Source: JAGVVZ01 sp964373165 (GTDB taxonomy: Archaea > Aenigmatarchaeota > Aenigmatarchaeia > CG10238-14). Taken from it: a stretch of DNA of 9,985 nt. The position numbers and the translations under genes are program-made. Below the pieces are notes generated by a model. It did no database searches. It saw only the letters and a list, made by a program, of their open reading frames with translations, and was not told the origin of the DNA. The stretch lies in NCBI GenBank assembly GCA_964373165.1, contig CAYJTF010000032.1, positions 1 through 9,985 of the forward strand, read 5' to 3'. Shown piece after piece: positions 1 through 7,538 of this stretch (within the stretch, counting starts at the first letter, position 1; each line of letters opens with the position of its first letter).

Positions 1-108
1 AATTTGTCAACTGAATATTTATTGGTCTTTATAGCTTTGTTTAATGAGTCATGCTCCAACTAAATCATATATTCTTAAAATCTTACATTTTATTTTCTAC
101 CGGCATGA

Positions 109-118
109 ATTATTTACT
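109..118 (+). promoter_or_regulatory. Possible TATA element of the 139-1122 gene
   Basis: ATTATTTACT is centred about 25 bp upstream of the ATG at 139, the spacing expected for a leaderless archaeal transcript. The same nine bases TTATTTACT recur upstream of the next gene (1135-1143). The rest of 1-138 shows no gene or recognisable RNA. The call rests only on position and AT content. Confidence 0.3.
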
Positions 119-138
119 AGGAAATTAATATATTCAGA

Positions 139-1122
139 ATGGGATTCAAATCTATATTTTCATCCGTATTTCCATTTATCCTTTTTTTCCTCGCGTTCTT
201 CTCTTTGTATAGTTCATCCATAACATTGCCGAAAATCATCACCGTCCAATACAAGATTTTTGAAATATTCATGAATAGCTTGAAAGCAAATAGCTTAGCC
301 TATTCCTTCGAACAGGCATTCAATTATCTGTGGACTGCTGTTCTGATGAATTCGTCTATAGCCTTAATTCTGATTTCTATAGGGACTGTCATAACAATAA
401 GATACGTGCAGGAAACTAACTCAAAACTCGTCATCCTGAGCGCTGTTGTCTTCCTTGCATCTGTATTTTTTACAATTAATTCAATAGAACTATCCATTAC
501 TGCAGTAGCCTTAGTTATCTTCCATCTGATCACAATAAAATTTTTCGAACCAAAAAAATACTCGATCTCAACAGGATATGCTTATGTAAAAAGAAATATA
601 GGAATCGTCACAACCGTTCTCTCTTTATGCATACTGGCTTTAATGACTGTGAATTCAAGCCTGTACGAAAAGGAAATACACGAAACCACTGTCAAGTCTA
701 TTTCTCTTGTTTTGCCAGACACAAACGAGATAGTTGCAGCACAGAAAGAGAAAGTGAATGCAGATTCTGAATTCATAAGGTCGTTTATCAGATATTCCCA
801 CGAATCTTTGCCGATCGAAGAAAGGCAGTCATGTCAAAAGGTTTATACAGGCTGTTTGACAGCAGTGGATGAATATGAAAAAGCTTCTGTTGAATCGACA
901 GAAAAAAGCGGTATTAACATAGCTATAGAAGATATACAAAATAGTTTTCCTATAATAAAATCTTTTGAAAAAACCACGCCTGTATTCATCTCCATTCTGA
1001 TATTCACTTTGCTTAGCGTTCTTTCGCCAATAGCCAGTATTTTTGGTGGCCTTCTGTATCTTATTTTGAATACAATAAAAAGGAACGAAACAAAAGATGA
1101 GAAAAATGTTTCTACCAAATGA
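139..1122 (+). CDS. Multi-pass membrane protein of unknown function
   Basis: A 327-residue protein that I do not recognise. By eye there are hydrophobic segments at about 7-27, 66-86, 97-115, 117-135 and 153-171, followed by a hydrophilic stretch of about 108 residues (172-279). A long hydrophobic C-terminal region at 281-313 could hold one long or two short membrane spans, and the tail is short, charged and Lys-rich. The hydrophilic stretch carries two cysteines eight residues apart (C232, C239), which could form a disulfide if it lies outside the cell. The ATG at 139 has a TATA-like element 25 bp upstream and no Shine-Dalgarno site. The gene ends 50 bp before the big surface-protein gene on the same strand, so a role in the cell envelope, or in export or anchoring of that protein, is a reasonable but unproven guess. 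Nothing in the sequence identifies an enzyme or transporter family. Confidence 0.8.
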   Translation: MGFKSIFSSVFPFILFFLAFFSLYSSSITLPKIITVQYKIFEIFMNSLKANSLAYSFEQAFNYLWTAVLMNSSIALILISIGTVITIRYVQETNSKLVILSAVVFLASVFFTINSIELSITAVALVIFHLITIKFFEPKKYSISTGYAYVKRNIGIVTTVLSLCILALMTVNSSLYEKEIHETTVKSISLVLPDTNEIVAAQKEKVNADSEFIRSFIRYSHESLPIEERQSCQKVYTGCLTAVDEYEKASVESTEKSGINIAIEDIQNSFPIIKSFEKTTPVFISILIFTLLSVLSPIASIFGGLLYLILNTIKRNETKDEKNVSTK

Positions 1123-1130
1123 AAGAAGAA

Positions 1131-1145
1131 AGTATTATTTACTTT
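1131..1145 (+). promoter_or_regulatory. Possible TATA element of the surface-protein gene
   Basis: The stretch contains TTATTTACT, the same nine bases seen upstream of 139. Its centre is about 34 bp before the ATG at 1173, which would give a start site near 1165 and a leader of about 8 nt. The surface protein could instead be read through from the upstream gene, whose stop is at 1120-1122. Confidence 0.3.
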
Positions 1146-1172
1146 GAGCAATCATAATAATATTTAGGTTTC

Positions 1173-4100
1173 ATGCGAAAGGGACATCTGTTGTTAGCTA
1201 TCAGTATTTTGTTACTCATCTCTTTCGGAGCCAAAGCAGGCACTGTGAGCACGCCATTAAATCAGTTCAATATATCTACTGATTTGATAACCTTGAACTG
1301 GGCAAATAATTATCAGACAAACCTGACAGTCCTGTCAAATTCCACAAATCAGGAGTTAATGGTTGAGATCCTAAACAACACTGCTGTTGTCGCTGCTAAC
1401 TATTCACAGTCAAATGCTCTGACATTATGCACGAGCGGAGAGGACGCAGCCAAGTATCACATCTCTGTGAAGAATGCAACAGGTTCGCTCAGCAATATCT
1501 TTTCAGTCGCTCCTAATGCATCTGTCCCGGAATCAAATGTGACTATAATGGATAATATAGACTTCATCCATTTGCAGTGCAATCCTGGAAAATATTATTT
1601 GGGTACATTAACTTTCAGAAACAGGACACAAACAAACGAGACATTGAATGTATCGGTGACTATACAGATACCTATCAGCGATAACAATACTCTTTCATCT
1701 TCAACAGGCATAGGCAGCTTCGGAGGCACACTACCAGCCAACAGTTCCACCATCCAATCATACTACTTCAATACAAACAATATAACCAATGCTACGGGCG
1801 TCCTCATAAACTTGTCCGGATGGTCCGCCTCACAAGATCTTGACGTGTTTTTAATAGGAGATGATTCAAGACTGAAAGCAAAAAGCGTCAATAAAACACA
1901 TAATAATGAACTGTTCATTTACAATTTCCTCCCATCATCGCCAGCTTATTGGGAAATCAGAATTTTCGGAAATTCAACCTCGTCTATATCATACAGCGGA
2001 TCCATATCATACAGCACGCTGAACTCCTCGTCGTATTTGATAGATTTCGGCAACATAAATGCGACCAATACCACTCAGCAGGCATTCACTTTGAGAAACG
2101 TAGGCAACATCACGATCAATAATGCGGATGAATCAAAAGAATTTTATCTGGTAAAAAGATTTGAAAATAACACGTCGAATAATTTCACCTTCCTTGTTCC
2201 AGACTCTTCAATAGCATCAAAACTGAAGGTGGCTCTCAACTGGACGGGATCGGGCAACTATTCGATAAATTTATTCACACCAAATGGGACTATTCTCCTA
2301 AGTTCTTTCAATAGAGACAGATTCGGGCATATAGCTGCTGTGGAACAGGAAATATACAATGAAACCACGGCTATAGAAAAAGGTGTCTGGAAACTCCAAG
2401 TAAGAAATATGACGAACGATACCACAGAAACGTATACTGCTACTGTTTATATGTATGTGAATGCCTCGCAATGGATAGCTACGAATTATACGACTATGAC
2501 GTTCAACAAAACAAACTTGGATAATTTCACAAAAGCAGTCGGAGCAAATTTCACTGTCCCCAACAATACATTAGACGGTTCGTATGAAGGATTTTTGATT
2601 TATGGAGCTACAAAACTGAGGATACCGGTAAAGTCAGATGTGAGGACTGGGCTGCTCGTAGTGAACAATACCATAAACTCCACGCTCGTATCATTGGATG
2701 AAAACCTTTACGGCAATGTGACAAGAGTTTTGAATATAACGCTGAATAATACTGGAAGATTTGACTTGCCTTTAACTACGACAAATTCTTCCAATGCAAT
2801 AAAACTTGCTACAAACTCCAGCAATTATATTAACTTCACATACGATGCTCTGCCATCAACTCTATCGGCAAACAGCAATCATACTTTAAACATCACATTC
2901 CCGATAAACACGAGTTTGACTGAAAACAAAGCAGGTGTTTATGAAGGCTGGCTGTATTTCAATGCAACAGACTCCCGTCCTTACGGAGGATTCAATCTGA
3001 CTTTGAAGATCAACCTGACAGATCTTTTGAGAGTTGATGTTCTTGACATGCTCTCTGCCGATGGCAACAATGTAGTGGAAAACAACACAATAAATGAAAC
3101 GATTAAGGCCGTGTTCAATGTCTATTACATAAACGGCACGAGAATAGATACCATAAATGAAACTAACGTCACTTCAGTATTTCTCACAGAAAATAATATC
3201 ACGTCACAAAGAATACCGTCATCAGGCAGCCTAATAAAATCAAAAGGCAGCGAGCCTGTTAACATCGGAGGCAATTATTCAATCAACTCTACAATTCAGG
3301 ATAACAGAGTCAGTGGCAGATACAGGGCTTTCGTCGTTGTCAACTTTACTAGGGACGATTCCAGAACATTCAACGGCCAGGGAAGCTTCTCTCCATTTTC
3401 TATCAATAATACAGGACTCTATATGCGATCTAATATCACAGGGTGCAGCTTCTCTGACGACTCATGCTCTGGTAGCATAAGCATCGGCAACTCTTCCACA
3501 GCTAAACTGCATGTCAACGTCACAAACTACGGCCTCTCGATAAACTCATCAGCCAACATAAATGTGACGGAAAACTGCGGCGGATATTCTGTTTCAGATC
3601 CCTCGTACTCGAACTGCCCGTCCACAAGTTTCGTGCCAACTCCAGGATCTTCCACATGCATTGCAACATTCACAATCACGGCAGGCAGCACAGCCGCTTC
3701 GTCATGCACGCTCACAGTCAACGGCACACCTTCAAATATGTGGTATAATCCTGCCGGAGTCACTGTTGCTGTCACCGTCACTGCACCGTCGTCTTCCAGC
3801 AGCAGTTCTACTACATCATCTGGCGGAGCAGGGGCAGCAACGACTGAAACTTTACTAACGGCTGAACAAGAACAGACGACATCTGAAGGTGAACCGGCTG
3901 TTTATTTAGAGTTTACATCATACGCCTCTGTCATTTCCATAACACAGGGCCAGAACAGAACTGAGAGCATTATGATAAGCAATATAAACGATACCGAATG
4001 GCAAGATATCAAACTAGAAATAAGCGGTATAGAAAACTGGTATACTATCACTCCGTCAAATAAAATACAAATAGATCCATTGTCCAATTACACATATACT

Positions 4101-4700
4101 GTTAAATTTTCAATACCTGAAAATGCGAGCGTCAAAGATTACTACGGCAAGTTTGTTGCCAAGAGCGATTTCGCCACAGTCAATACAGATTTCACATTAA
4201 GAATACTTCCGGGATCACAAATACAAAGCAGTGTAAATGTAACCCTGGATTTATTGAAGATCAAAATAAGCGATCTAGAAAAACAGATAGAGGGTTTGAA
4301 AGATAAAGGAAGAAACACGACTGAAATTGAGGCCAAACTAACTCAACTGAAAAGCAAATATGCACAGGCAGTAGATTACAATAATAAGGGCGATGCCAGA
4401 TCTGCATATGATCTAATAGATGATGTCGAAAAATTAGCTTCGGACACTTCTGAATTAATTAACACGTCATTCCCTCCTAAAAAAACTAGCACTTTAGGAA
4501 AAATAGTAAAATGGGCGATAATCGCTGTTGCTATAGGCGGCGTCATTGTCCTAGGATATCTATTATGGCCAAGTTCTGAAGGGTTCAAAACAGAGAAAGG
4601 GTTTACACCTAAAGGGCCAAAGGAAGAAACCAAAAACAAAATAAAAGACGAGTTTGAAAAATTAAAACAAAGATGGAAAAATTTAAGAGAGAAAAAGTGA
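1173..4700 (+). CDS. Large N-glycosylated, C-terminally anchored surface protein (S-layer-like)
   Basis: A 1175-residue secreted protein. Residues 1-22 form a classical signal peptide (basic start, Leu/Ile core, cleavage probably after AKA). The ectodomain is beta-type and holds roughly seventy N-x-S/T sequons by eye. Two stretches, near residues 205-285 and 340-430, look like PPC / P-domain-like beta sandwiches. Six cysteines lie between 758 and 845, followed by a Ser/Thr/Gly linker (about 871-900). An Ig-like region at about 910-1020 resembles the NEW3/NPCBM-associated domain. A coiled coil (about 1026-1095), one transmembrane helix (about 1113-1132) and a basic Lys/Glu tail of about 40 residues complete it. 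This architecture fits a surface-layer or adhesin-like protein on a membrane stalk, as common in DPANN archaea. The domain names are inferred from fold-like patterns; secretion, anchoring and sequon density are seen directly. Its TGA directly abuts the stop codon of the convergent regulator gene. Confidence 0.85.
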   Translation: MRKGHLLLAISILLLISFGAKAGTVSTPLNQFNISTDLITLNWANNYQTNLTVLSNSTNQELMVEILNNTAVVAANYSQSNALTLCTSGEDAAKYHISVKNATGSLSNIFSVAPNASVPESNVTIMDNIDFIHLQCNPGKYYLGTLTFRNRTQTNETLNVSVTIQIPISDNNTLSSSTGIGSFGGTLPANSSTIQSYYFNTNNITNATGVLINLSGWSASQDLDVFLIGDDSRLKAKSVNKTHNNELFIYNFLPSSPAYWEIRIFGNSTSSISYSGSISYSTLNSSSYLIDFGNINATNTTQQAFTLRNVGNITINNADESKEFYLVKRFENNTSNNFTFLVPDSSIASKLKVALNWTGSGNYSINLFTPNGTILLSSFNRDRFGHIAAVEQEIYNETTAIEKGVWKLQVRNMTNDTTETYTATVYMYVNASQWIATNYTTMTFNKTNLDNFTKAVGANFTVPNNTLDGSYEGFLIYGATKLRIPVKSDVRTGLLVVNNTINSTLVSLDENLYGNVTRVLNITLNNTGRFDLPLTTTNSSNAIKLATNSSNYINFTYDALPSTLSANSNHTLNITFPINTSLTENKAGVYEGWLYFNATDSRPYGGFNLTLKINLTDLLRVDVLDMLSADGNNVVENNTINETIKAVFNVYYINGTRIDTINETNVTSVFLTENNITSQRIPSSGSLIKSKGSEPVNIGGNYSINSTIQDNRVSGRYRAFVVVNFTRDDSRTFNGQGSFSPFSINNTGLYMRSNITGCSFSDDSCSGSISIGNSSTAKLHVNVTNYGLSINSSANINVTENCGGYSVSDPSYSNCPSTSFVPTPGSSTCIATFTITAGSTAASSCTLTVNGTPSNMWYNPAGVTVAVTVTAPSSSSSSSTTSSGGAGAATTETLLTAEQEQTTSEGEPAVYLEFTSYASVISITQGQNRTESIMISNINDTEWQDIKLEISGIENWYTITPSNKIQIDPLSNYTYTVKFSIPENASVKDYYGKFVAKSDFATVNTDFTLRILPGSQIQSSVNVTLDLLKIKISDLEKQIEGLKDKGRNTTEIEAKLTQLKSKYAQAVDYNNKGDARSAYDLIDDVEKLASDTSELINTSFPPKKTSTLGKIVKWAIIAVAIGGVIVLGYLLWPSSEGFKTEKGFTPKGPKEETKNKIKDEFEKLKQRWKNLREKK
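1984..2019 (+). repeat. 18-bp tandem duplication inside the surface-protein gene
   Basis: Two adjacent 18-bp units share the 12-mer ATATCATACAGC (1986-1997 and 2004-2015) and encode SISYSG followed by SISYST. The unit is a whole number of codons, so the frame is kept. It looks like a small slippage duplication in a Ser-rich stretch. Confidence 0.6.
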
Positions 4701-5057
4701 TCATACTTCCAGCGGGCATTCTGTGTTTATATATCCGGAGCCTAAATTATTCCCTTCTCTTATTTTCTTGCAAATACTACATATGTTGGACGTAATCTCA
4801 AGCGTGCTCACTTTTTCATTTTTGATTATTCCTGTAAGGTCGCGTATCATTTCTATCACTTCCGGATTCTTTTCTAACAATTTAATTTTAGAACCTCTTG
4901 ATTGCTTCAGGTATTGTGATACGGCAGGCTGGGTTAGCCCAAGCAAACGAGCCACTTCTTTTTGGGTGAGGCCGTGATTATCTATAAGCTCTCTTGTCAC
5001 TATTGATCGTACTGCCGGCAAAAATTCCGTTGCTATGTTTTCGCAGAAAGGCTTCAT
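4701..5057 (-). CDS. XRE-type HTH transcriptional regulator (COG2522-like) with C-terminal cysteines
   Basis: A 118-residue protein. The N-terminal part has the archaeal COG2522 pattern: a Cys-Glu near the start (C5, E6), a LPAVRS-type helix, then a helix-turn-helix at about 30-51 with LTQKEVARLLG and TQPAVSQYL, very close to the family consensus for DNA binding. The C-terminal half is short and carries C93-x2-C96 and C114 which, together with C5, could bind a metal or Fe-S cluster or act as a redox switch. That is inference. Larger family members carry ligand-binding domains (for example ThiN) that are absent here. A TATA box 26 bp upstream of the ATG suggests a leaderless transcript. It is divergent from the PRTase-like gene at 5203 and may regulate it and itself. 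Its stop codon touches that of the surface-protein gene, so the two transcripts must overlap at their 3' ends. Confidence 0.88.
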   Translation of the reverse strand: MKPFCENIATEFLPAVRSIVTRELIDNHGLTQKEVARLLGLTQPAVSQYLKQSRGSKIKLLEKNPEVIEMIRDLTGIIKNEKVSTLEITSNICSICKKIREGNNLGSGYINTECPLEV

Positions 5058-5076
5058 GATTATAAATTATCTGTCG

Positions 5077-5088
5077 GATTTATATGCC
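5077..5088 (-). promoter_or_regulatory. TATA box of the HTH regulator gene
   Basis: On the minus strand this reads GGCATATAAATC. The core is centred near 5083, about 26 bp upstream of the ATG at 5057. Transcription would start at or next to the start codon, giving a leaderless mRNA. Confidence 0.55.
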
Positions 5089-5138
5089 TATTGAAATTAT
5101 ATCAGAATGAATTAAGCTACAATAAAATTTTAAAGAAG

Positions 5139-5151
5139 CATAAATTTATAG
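5139..5151 (+). promoter_or_regulatory. TATA box of the PRTase-like gene
   Basis: CATAAATTTATAG is the clearest TATA-like element before the ATG at 5203. It predicts a start near 5171 and a leader of about 30 nt, longer than for most genes here. The purine-rich AGGAGGAAGGT at 5157-5167 lies around the predicted start site and is too far from 5203 to act as a Shine-Dalgarno site. Confidence 0.45.
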
Positions 5152-5202
5152 AAGTTAGGAGGAAGGTATTAGTTTTTGTTTTTGGTAAATGTTTAAGATC
5201 AA

Positions 5203-6003
5203 ATGGGCATCAACGTATTATATGTTGGACTGGAAAGCCTTGTTAGAAATTTTTATGAAAATACTTATGCAACTACTCAAGGAACTAGACGATCATTTGC
5301 ATGTATCGGACAAAGACTAACTGAACATGCGTTGAGTGCAGTACCTTTACTGACACAAAGATTTGATGGTATAGATAAAATTTATGCTACTGGTATTTCA
5401 AGAGGAGGTAATCCGCTATTCACAACAACTGTTTCGGGATTATTATCTAGAAAAGCTAGAGAATTGGGATACGATTTCGATGCTTTTGGGATAGCTGCCA
5501 GTAGACCTCATGAAAATACTGACACAAGACCTGCTGAAGTTTATTGGGATACATTAGAACGTTCCCAACCTAATTTATCATCTGCTGCTGTTCTACTTTT
5601 TGAAATGGGACTATCAACAGCATCCACAATTGAAGGTGTTTACGAAAGACTTGAATCTTATGGGTTAAAACCAGAAAATTTAACTCTCCTGGCTGGTGCT
5701 GTTTGTTTAGATCAAAGCACTCCCAGATTGGAAGAAGTTGCTCCAGGAATGACTGTTGTTGCAGGATCTAAATGGTTATATATACCTAAAGGTCAATCAA
5801 ATCAGTTCTATCTTTATAGAATGTTTAATCCAAAGACCAGAGAGTATGAAAATATGACACCCAGAGATTGGGGAAAATGTGGGTGCGGGACAACTGATGC
5901 GGAATTAAAATCGTTCTTAGATTTGATGAGATTGACAATACCTATGACTGAAGGAGATGGAACATTCTTGTACAATAGATGGAGAGACAAATTAAATGAT
6001 TAG
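5203..6003 (+). CDS. Putative type I phosphoribosyltransferase-like protein, degenerate PRPP loop
   Basis: A 266-residue soluble protein. I assign the fold from two motifs. Residues 64-73 (GISRGGNPLF) match the G-I-x-R-G/A-G-x-P-L/M strand-loop of phosphoribosyltransferases. Residues 130-142 (VLLFEMGLSTAST) line up with the PRPP-binding loop of orotate/uracil PRTases (hydrophobic strand, acidic residue, T-T-G-G-S), followed by a helix and strand as in that fold. The key glycines of the loop are replaced (STAST) and only one acidic residue remains, so catalysis with PRPP is doubtful; it may bind a nucleotide or serve another role. The C-terminal 60 residues hold a GKCGCG motif (225-230), a possible metal site. 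The start is fixed by an in-frame stop at 5194-5196. It is divergent from the HTH regulator and ends 16 bp from convergent dph6, with a short T run (6004-6008) after its stop. The alternative is an unrelated Rossmann-like protein. Confidence 0.5.
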   Translation: MGINVLYVGLESLVRNFYENTYATTQGTRRSFACIGQRLTEHALSAVPLLTQRFDGIDKIYATGISRGGNPLFTTTVSGLLSRKARELGYDFDAFGIAASRPHENTDTRPAEVYWDTLERSQPNLSSAAVLLFEMGLSTASTIEGVYERLESYGLKPENLTLLAGAVCLDQSTPRLEEVAPGMTVVAGSKWLYIPKGQSNQFYLYRMFNPKTREYENMTPRDWGKCGCGTTDAELKSFLDLMRLTIPMTEGDGTFLYNRWRDKLND

Positions 6004-6019
6004 TTTTTCTGTTATAAAG

Positions 6020-6697
6020 TTATTTATCCACTAACCTAGCCTTCTTTATATCCAAGTAGCCGCTCTGCTCTTTATTATTCCATATTGTTTCCGAGTCAAC
6101 TATCTCAATTCTTTTTTTGAAGATAGGACAATCAACAACCAAACTTTCTCCCTCGCCGCCTTCGAGAACTAAACTGATTTTATATTTTTCATGCAGTTTC
6201 AACATATCATCTATCGTCTTGCCATCCAATTTTCTTCCCAGCCATGACTTATCGAATCCGTCAGCCGATACTGCCACTATTCTTACATCGAACCCCAATG
6301 CAACCGTATCTCTTAAAAATTTCTCAGGATCCGCACCCCAGAACGGAGCCAAGCACTGCATTTCTAACTGATTGCAAACATTAACAATCCTTTCTTTCTG
6401 ATAATTACTTGCAATGCCACCGCATGCTATTGCATCCACTTTTAGTTTGGACAGAATATGCTTCATCTCTTTCACTTCCTTTTCTTTTATTCCAGAAGTT
6501 TTCTCTTTAATCAGAGGAATTCCAACGGCTTCAGCCGACAGATCAGTAAGATGAATATTCGGGATATGAAACATATACGAGTCTGCCCGCTCAGAGACAA
6601 ACGTAACCAGATGTTTTATATCATATCCTCTTTCTAGACACCAATGCAACGTTCTCGTACTGTCCTTCCCACCAGAGAATAATACTGCCACTTTCAT
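6020..6697 (-). CDS. dph6: Diphthine--ammonia ligase (ATP-binding, DUF71/ATP_bind_4 family)
   Basis: A 225-residue cytoplasmic enzyme of normal archaeal length. It catalyses the last step of diphthamide synthesis, the ATP-dependent amidation of diphthine on the conserved histidine of elongation factor 2. The PP-loop SGGKDS is at residues 8-13 of an N-type ATP pyrophosphatase fold. Other family marks are GGIASNYQKERI (93-104), PFWG (118-121), and the EGGEGES...PIF signature (179-193) that corresponds to the family's GEGGE-E-T motif, with a Gly where an aromatic residue is usual. The ATG at 6697 has a TATA-like TTTAAAAATAT about 26-30 bp upstream on the minus strand, so the mRNA is nearly leaderless. 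It is convergent with the PRTase-like gene and divergent from the 6784 gene. The pathway partners dph2 and dph5 are not in the window. Confidence 0.92.
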   Translation of the reverse strand: MKVAVLFSGGKDSTRTLHWCLERGYDIKHLVTFVSERADSYMFHIPNIHLTDLSAEAVGIPLIKEKTSGIKEKEVKEMKHILSKLKVDAIACGGIASNYQKERIVNVCNQLEMQCLAPFWGADPEKFLRDTVALGFDVRIVAVSADGFDKSWLGRKLDGKTIDDMLKLHEKYKISLVLEGGEGESLVVDCPIFKKRIEIVDSETIWNNKEQSGYLDIKKARLVDK

Positions 6698-6720
6698 TTT
6701 AACTCATATTATAGTCAAGT

Positions 6721-6735
6721 GCATATTTTTAAAGC
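6721..6735 (-). promoter_or_regulatory. TATA box of dph6
   Basis: Minus-strand GCTTTAAAAATATGC is centred near 6728, about 30 bp before the dph6 ATG at 6697. It predicts a leader of only a few bases. The same 86-bp gap (6698-6783) must also hold the promoter of the divergent 6784 gene, for which only a weak CTTAATTG (6753-6760) is visible. Confidence 0.45.
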
Positions 6736-6783
6736 TGATTCCGAGTAGAAACGCTTAATTGCTTTACTGACTAATCATAAGGT

Positions 6784-7260
6784 ATGAAAGATGAAATAGA
6801 AAAGGAGTATAAAAAACTACAAAATAAATATCAACTTCCTGATATTAAAAAACTGGAAAAGGAGTTTGACCTTAAGTTTGATAAACCTGCAACTATTTTA
6901 CAAGATACAATAGATGGCATAACAAACGAAATATCAGACATTTCAAAAATGTTAGAATCATTGATCTTCGTTGATTCTGGCAATCCGCCTATTCATCTTT
7001 ATGAATCAAAGATGCTGAGTGACAAAGACATAGATACTTTCGGCTTACTGAAAGAATTAATGTCAACTTACTGGACCGGGAAAAGAATAAAGATACAGGG
7101 TAATGAGAAAGATATGGTGAGTTTTGTCAAAAAAAGCATGGAAAAGTGGGAAAGAGAGATAAAACCAAAAATAATTGAGTTGTCTGAAATTTTCGAAACC
7201 GGATGGAAGAACGCAAAATTAAGAGAACTGGAAGATAACCATATGAATTATTTGGGATGA
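6784..7260 (+). CDS. Conserved-looking hypothetical soluble helical protein
   Basis: A 158-residue protein that I do not recognise. It is strongly charged and predicted mostly helical. A Lys/Glu-rich N-terminal helix (about 1-30) is followed by an amphipathic stretch (38-62) with heptad-like spacing. A central non-repetitive segment (about 64-105) contains PPIHLYESK and STYWTGKRIKI, and a long C-terminal helix (107-150) follows. There is no signal peptide, membrane segment or cysteine. The central segment, with its aromatic residues, looks like a folded core rather than a pure coiled coil. The ATG at 6784 lies 86 bp from the divergent dph6 start, with a weak AT-rich element about 27 bp upstream. 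No motif suggests an enzyme; a scaffold or interaction protein is possible. Confidence 0.7.
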   Translation: MKDEIEKEYKKLQNKYQLPDIKKLEKEFDLKFDKPATILQDTIDGITNEISDISKMLESLIFVDSGNPPIHLYESKMLSDKDIDTFGLLKELMSTYWTGKRIKIQGNEKDMVSFVKKSMEKWEREIKPKIIELSEIFETGWKNAKLRELEDNHMNYLG

Positions 7261-7285
7261 ATCCTGAAGAACGATCTTGAGAATT

Positions 7286-7300
7286 AAATATAAAAGTATA
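7286..7300 (+). promoter_or_regulatory. TATA box of the excisionase-like gene
   Basis: AAATATAAAAGTATA is centred near 7292, about 34 bp before the ATG at 7326. It predicts a start near 7319 and a leader of about 7 nt. A short inverted repeat GAAT-ATTA-ATTC just before the start site (7305-7316) could be an operator, but it is too short to be sure. Confidence 0.45.
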
Positions 7301-7325
7301 TCTTGAATATTAATTCTAGATCAGT

Positions 7326-7538
7326 ATGAGAAATTATCAGCAAGATCCAGACGTTGAGTCTGCTTTCTATACTGTCGAGGAATTAGCTGAATATCTGCGT
7401 TTAAGCGAGGCGACTATATATAGAAAGGCTAAGATGGGAACGATTCCTGGAGTACAAATTGGTAGATCATGGAGATTTCGTAGAACTACGATAGAGGAAT
7501 GGATAAGAAAAAATAGTCAATACCAAATTCAAGGATGA
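7326..7538 (+). CDS. Excisionase-family (HTH_17/MerR-like) DNA-binding protein
   Basis: A 70-residue protein that is almost entirely one winged helix-turn-helix domain (about 16-63). The family pattern is clear: YTVEELAEYLRLSEATIYR (recognition unit), MGTIPGVQIGRSWRF (wing), then TIEEWI. The domain occurs in phage and plasmid excisionases but also in many free-standing archaeal regulators, and no integrase or recombinase lies in the window, so a regulator is as likely as an excision factor. It stands alone behind its own TATA box. Its TGA (7536-7538) directly abuts the stop codon of rpl35ae on the other strand. Confidence 0.85.
   Translation: MRNYQQDPDVESAFYTVEELAEYLRLSEATIYRKAKMGTIPGVQIGRSWRFRRTTIEEWIRKNSQYQIQG

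Noticed and set aside
843..1151. Minus-strand open frames inside the membrane- and surface-protein genes (for example 843-1151, 3527-3781, 4376-4639)
   Set aside because: They are complements of clearly coding genes, have no family pattern and no promoters.
5157..5167. AGGAGGAAGGT as a Shine-Dalgarno site for the 5203 gene
   Set aside because: It lies about 36 bp before the start codon and at the predicted transcription start; no in-frame start fits it because of a stop at 5194-5196.
7326..7538. Prophage or integrated element signalled by the excisionase-like gene
   Set aside because: There is no integrase, attachment-site duplication, tRNA or other phage gene in the window; the domain is common in free-standing archaeal regulators.
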